From: a bacterium
GTDB lineage: Bacteria; UBA9089; UBA9088; JAGUXG01
Length of the DNA: 17,732 nt
Assembly (NCBI GenBank): GCA_030018505.1
Contig: JASEHO010000014.1
Coordinates: 1-17,732, forward strand
Reading direction: 5' to 3'
A program made the position numbers and the translations under genes. The notes beneath the pieces were generated by a model, which worked only from the letters and a program-made list of their open reading frames with translations, was not told where the DNA came from and made no database searches. This document shows positions 15,100 through 17,732 of the stretch, one piece after another. Position 1 is the stretch's first letter. Each line of letters opens with the position of its first letter.

Positions 15100-15876
15100 A
15101 TGAGTATTACCATATCTTTGAGGGTTCCAGATGGGATTGTTCTTGCCACAGATAGCCTGGCTACAGTCAAGGCTATCCCTGTGCCACAAGAGGATTTTGT
15201 CACCTGCCCGCAGTGCACAGGAAGGATTCCTTACTCAAGGCTTCTTACTCCACCGCCGACAACATTCTCTGCCTCATCTACAGCCAACAAGCTCTTTTGC
15301 TTAAAGCAGAGGATAGGTGTTGCCTGCTTTGGCGTGGGTTTTTTGACCAAGAGGACAATGGAGGGCCATCTCTTAGAGTTTGAGAGGAAAGGGGAGATAG
15401 AAAACCTGAAGATGGCTGAGGTAGTAAAGAGGCTTGAAGTCTATTTTAGAAGGGAGCTTACCTGTGAGATTGTTGACCTTCAGCAGATTCCAGAGGGTGA
15501 GTATCCCCTGGGCCTGCAGATTGCCGGATATGATGCAGATGACCCTATAATGGGAAAAACATATACCTTAAAGATTGGTCGGGAGTCTGTAATTGAGGCT
15601 GTCCATGAGGGTGGTTTTGGCTGTACCTTTGGTGGAGATGGAAGGGTTATCCTCAGGCTCTGGACAGAAGATATTCGCTCACCTATGCCTATGCCAAACT
15701 ATCAACTACTATCCCTTCAGGATGCCATAGAATATGCCTTCTTTCTTGTCAAGATGACGATTGATGCTCAAAGATTTGCTCCTATGATGCCTACCTGCGG
15801 AGGGGAGATTGATGTAGCTGTTATCACCTCTTCCTCAGGCTTTCAGTGGATTAGAAGGAAGGAGCTTAAGCTTTAA
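15100..15876 (+). CDS. Proteasome-like Ntn hydrolase with Ser in the nucleophile position
   Basis: 258 residues. The N-terminus (ISLRVPDGIVLATDS) matches the first strands of proteasome beta, HslV and Anbu subunits. Counting back 17 places from the conserved Asp (Asp18 here) puts Ser2 where the catalytic Thr1 sits. Removal of Met by methionine aminopeptidase would expose it. The Lys33 equivalent is Lys64 in ANKLF, so about 30-40 residues are inserted between Asp and Lys. That insert carries one CPQC motif (36-39) and a PPP stretch (51-53). Later strands (VACFGVGF, GEIDVAVITSSSGF) also fit the fold. It may be a self-compartmentalised protease like Anbu or BPH, or an inactive relative. Its stop overlaps the tmk ATG (TAATG). 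Confidence 0.75.
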   Translation: MSITISLRVPDGIVLATDSLATVKAIPVPQEDFVTCPQCTGRIPYSRLLTPPPTTFSASSTANKLFCLKQRIGVACFGVGFLTKRTMEGHLLEFERKGEIENLKMAEVVKRLEVYFRRELTCEIVDLQQIPEGEYPLGLQIAGYDADDPIMGKTYTLKIGRESVIEAVHEGGFGCTFGGDGRVILRLWTEDIRSPMPMPNYQLLSLQDAIEYAFFLVKMTIDAQRFAPMMPTCGGEIDVAVITSSSGFQWIRRKELKL

Positions 15877-16484
15877 TGTTCATTGTCTTTGAAGGTGGAG
15901 AGGGTGCAGGAAAAAGCACTGTCATAACAGGTCTTGCCAAAGAGCTTAAGAGAAAAGGGTATAATATTGTTGTTACAAGAGAGCCTGGTGGAGGTTTAGG
16001 CAAAGAGATAGATGAGTTTATCAAAAAAAACTTAAGTATTGCCCCATTACCAGAGCTCTTTTTGTTCATGGCAGAAAGGGCAGCCCACATAGAAAGTGTT
16101 ATAGAACCAGCTTTAAGAAAAGGAAAGATTGTTCTCTGCGACAGGTTTTATCATTCAACCTTTGCCTATCAGGGTTATGGACGAGGAATTCCTTTGGAGC
16201 TGATAGAAAAGGTTGATTGTATAGCCAGGCAGGGTCTTCTTCCTGACATCGTCTTCCTGCTTGATATTTCACCAGAAAAAGGGTTAATTAGAACAGAAAG
16301 GGCTGATAGAATAGAAAAAGAGCCTATAACCTTTCATAAAAGGGTGAGAGAGGGGTATCTCAGATTAGCAGAAAACGACCCTACTATTAGAAAGATAGAT
16401 GCAACAAAGTCATCAGAAGAGGTTTTAGGAAATATTCTGAATATACTTTTAGAAAGGCTGAAGGAGACGAAAAGTAAAGAGTAA
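15876..16484 (+). CDS. tmk: Thymidylate kinase
   Basis: 202 residues, the usual length. It phosphorylates dTMP to dTDP with ATP for DNA synthesis. Seen: P-loop GGEGAGKS (7-14), TREPGGG (34-40), substrate-binding DRFYHST (89-95) and YQGYGRG (98-104), and a LID segment RTERADRIE (139-147) whose arginines, with the P-loop lacking a basic residue, fit the E. coli-like type II enzyme. The start overlaps the upstream stop by one base (TAATG), and a 36-base gap separates its stop from the efp start. Confidence 0.95.
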   Translation: MFIVFEGGEGAGKSTVITGLAKELKRKGYNIVVTREPGGGLGKEIDEFIKKNLSIAPLPELFLFMAERAAHIESVIEPALRKGKIVLCDRFYHSTFAYQGYGRGIPLELIEKVDCIARQGLLPDIVFLLDISPEKGLIRTERADRIEKEPITFHKRVREGYLRLAENDPTIRKIDATKSSEEVLGNILNILLERLKETKSKE

Positions 16485-16520
16485 AGCGTGCAAAAAGTTT
16501 TTCTAAATGGAGGTGACAAA

Positions 16521-17081
16521 ATGATTAAGGCAGAAGAGGCAAGGGAGGGAAGGATCATTATCATTGATGGAAAGCTCTATAAAATTTTAGGGATTGAGTT
16601 TGGAGGAGCAGCTAAGGCTGGAAGGGTTGTTCATCTTAAAACCCAGAAGATAGAAACAGGCAACACCGCAGAGATGACCTTTCACGGAAATGATCTGATA
16701 GAGGAAGCAACCCTTGATAAATGCGCGATGGAATATCTTTACAACGATGAAGAGAACTACTACTTTATGAATTTGGTCAATTACGAGCAAGTCTCTGTGC
16801 CGAAAGGCTTGATTGGTTCTGCCTCTTGTTTTTTGAAGGAGAATAGCGAGATACAGGTTGAGTTTTTTGAGCAAAGGGTTGTCAATGTTGTTTTTCCGAG
16901 GGCAATGGAGCTTAAGGTTTCACAAACTGCCCCAGGTGTTCGTGATACCTCAAACACCACCTTCAAAGAAGCTACTTTAGAGAATGGGATGGAGCTTCTT
17001 GTCCCCCAGTTTATAGAAGAAGGGGATATAGTAAGGATTGAGACAGCAACAGGAAAGTATTTGGAGAGGGTGAAGAGATAG
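16521..17081 (+). CDS. efp: Translation elongation factor P
   Basis: 186 residues. It binds between the ribosomal P and E sites and relieves stalling at proline runs. The start is set by GGAGGTGA at 16509-16516, five bases before the ATG; an upstream ATG at 16488 would add 11 non-conserved residues. Seen: the N-terminal KOW-like domain, the first OB domain with YLYNDEENYYFMN, and the C-terminal OB domain with KVSQTAPGVRDTS and ATLENGMELLVPQFIEEGD. The loop that carries the modified residue reads GGAAKAGR instead of the usual PGKG, but a Lys (Lys32) is kept at the expected place when counted from the conserved TGN. The EF-P-like YeiP subfamily is the alternative. Confidence 0.92.
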   Translation: MIKAEEAREGRIIIIDGKLYKILGIEFGGAAKAGRVVHLKTQKIETGNTAEMTFHGNDLIEEATLDKCAMEYLYNDEENYYFMNLVNYEQVSVPKGLIGSASCFLKENSEIQVEFFEQRVVNVVFPRAMELKVSQTAPGVRDTSNTTFKEATLENGMELLVPQFIEEGDIVRIETATGKYLERVKR

Positions 17082-17086
17082 AAAAA

Positions 17087-17536
17087 ATGGCGATTCTTCT
17101 CCTTGGCTCAAATATCAACCCCTTCACGAATATCAAAAAGGCTATCTCAGAGATAGAAAAGCTTTCAGGTGTATCCATCACTGCCAAATCTTCCCTTTAT
17201 GAAACAGAGCCTGTAGGATTTAAGCCACAACCTATGTTTATAAACTGTTGTTTGGAGGTCTCTACACTGCTCTCTCCGAAAGAACTACTTTACCAGACTC
17301 AAGGGATTGAAGAGGCAATGGGAAGAACAAGGAAGATAAAATGGGGTCCAAGGGTGATTGATATAGATATACTGCTTTATGGAGAGGAGGTAATTTCTGA
17401 CAAGGACTTGACCATTCCACATCCAGAGCTACACCACAGGCTTTTCGCCTTGATTCCTCTTGCTGAGATAGCCCCAAACATCTTACATCCTATCCTCAAA
17501 GTAAGCATAAAAGAGCTTATCTCTCGTAAATTCTAA
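17087..17536 (+). CDS. folK: 2-amino-4-hydroxy-6-hydroxymethyldihydropteridine pyrophosphokinase
   Basis: 149 residues, typical length. It transfers pyrophosphate from ATP to 6-hydroxymethyl-7,8-dihydropterin in folate synthesis. Seen: LLGSNI (5-10), YETEPVGFKPQPMFIN (38-53), the signature WGPRVIDIDIL (86-96, metal ligands Asp92 and Asp94) and IPHPELHHRLFALIPLAEIAP (110-130). The ATG is five bases after the efp stop, with only a weak purine-rich ribosome site, so it is read as part of the same operon. Confidence 0.94.
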   Translation: MAILLLGSNINPFTNIKKAISEIEKLSGVSITAKSSLYETEPVGFKPQPMFINCCLEVSTLLSPKELLYQTQGIEEAMGRTRKIKWGPRVIDIDILLYGEEVISDKDLTIPHPELHHRLFALIPLAEIAPNILHPILKVSIKELISRKF

Positions 17537-17547
17537 ATAAATTTTAG

Positions 17548-17715
17548 ATAATAAAAACCTACAATATTTCGCTTCATCTGAAAAATATCTATCAAGAAAA
17601 AGAATTAGATGAAGAACTAACTGTCGAGGAATTCTCGGTAGTTCAAAAAGAAGGTGAAAGAGATATCTCAAAAAATCTTGAGACTGGTGCAAATTTTGTA
17701 AGGGATGTTCTTTGA
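17548..17715 (+). pseudogene. Remnant of a RhuM-family (virulence/KilA-N-like) gene
   Basis: Between an in-frame TAG (17545-17547) and TGA (17713-17715) lie 55 codons with no ATG, GTG or TTG start. The translation contains ISLHLKNIYQEKELDEELTV and FSVVQKEGERDIS. This resembles the helix-turn-helix part of RhuM-family proteins, which usually read S.H(I/L)KNI(F/Y).E.EL(D/E)E followed by VQKEG. The part before it is missing and the expected YNLD segment after it is absent. It is likely a decayed fragment left by transfer. The motif match is from memory. Confidence 0.5.
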
Positions 17716-17732
17716 CAAAAATAAGGCTAAAG

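Noticed and set aside
16488..16520. N-terminal extension of EF-P
   Set aside because: A strong ribosome site sits just before 16521, and EF-P proteins begin at that methionine.

Overview
The window looks like a chromosomal contig from an uncultured, moderately AT-rich bacterium. The mix of features suggests a Gram-negative-like cell related to the FCB group or neighbouring candidate phyla. A giant exported protein ends in a Por/T9SS-type sorting domain, while the housekeeping genes are ordinary bacterial ones. Four sites fit the sigma-28 (FliA/SigD) promoter consensus, so a motility-type alternative sigma factor is probably present. The exact phylum cannot be named from this sequence alone.

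Layout. 39-1088 (-) encodes an EF-hand/dockerin-like repeat protein. It is divergent from 1394-7198 (+), a 1934-residue secreted protein made of beta-propellers, five Fn3 domains, cohesin-like and dockerin-like modules and a C-terminal sorting domain. The 305-base gap between them holds three sigma-28-type promoters. A 269-base element with terminal inverted repeats (7203-7471) follows the giant gene. Next is the aromatic amino acid block aroF-tyrA plus a zinc alcohol dehydrogenase (7585-10416, +), closed by a partial inverted copy of the same element (10428-10561). On the minus strand, read from the right, come a tRNA with anticodon CAT (14303-14376), a large membrane-anchored TPR protein (11963-14284), peptide deformylase def (11548-12033) and mtnA (10598-11548). 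The 723-base gap at 14377-15099 holds the tRNA promoter, a fourth sigma-28-type promoter, a possible gene relic and a 206-base IS66-like miniature element with a perfect 8-base target duplication. A plus-strand cluster follows: a proteasome-like Ntn hydrolase, tmk, efp and folK (15100-17536). A broken RhuM-family remnant lies at the right edge.

How it works together. AroF and TyrA carry out the first step of the shikimate pathway and the tyrosine branch. Def, mtnA and the tRNA-CAT form a loose methionine/translation-start theme. Tmk, EF-P and FolK are housekeeping enzymes for dTTP, translation and folate. Within operons the genes are packed tightly: three junctions use the same stop-start overlap TAATG. 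Several promoters lie so close to the ATG that the mRNAs should be leaderless or nearly so. The most unusual content is the sigma-28-linked cohesin/dockerin pair, the Ser-nucleophile proteasome-like protein, the two miniature transposon families and a duplicated gene junction between the TPR gene and def.
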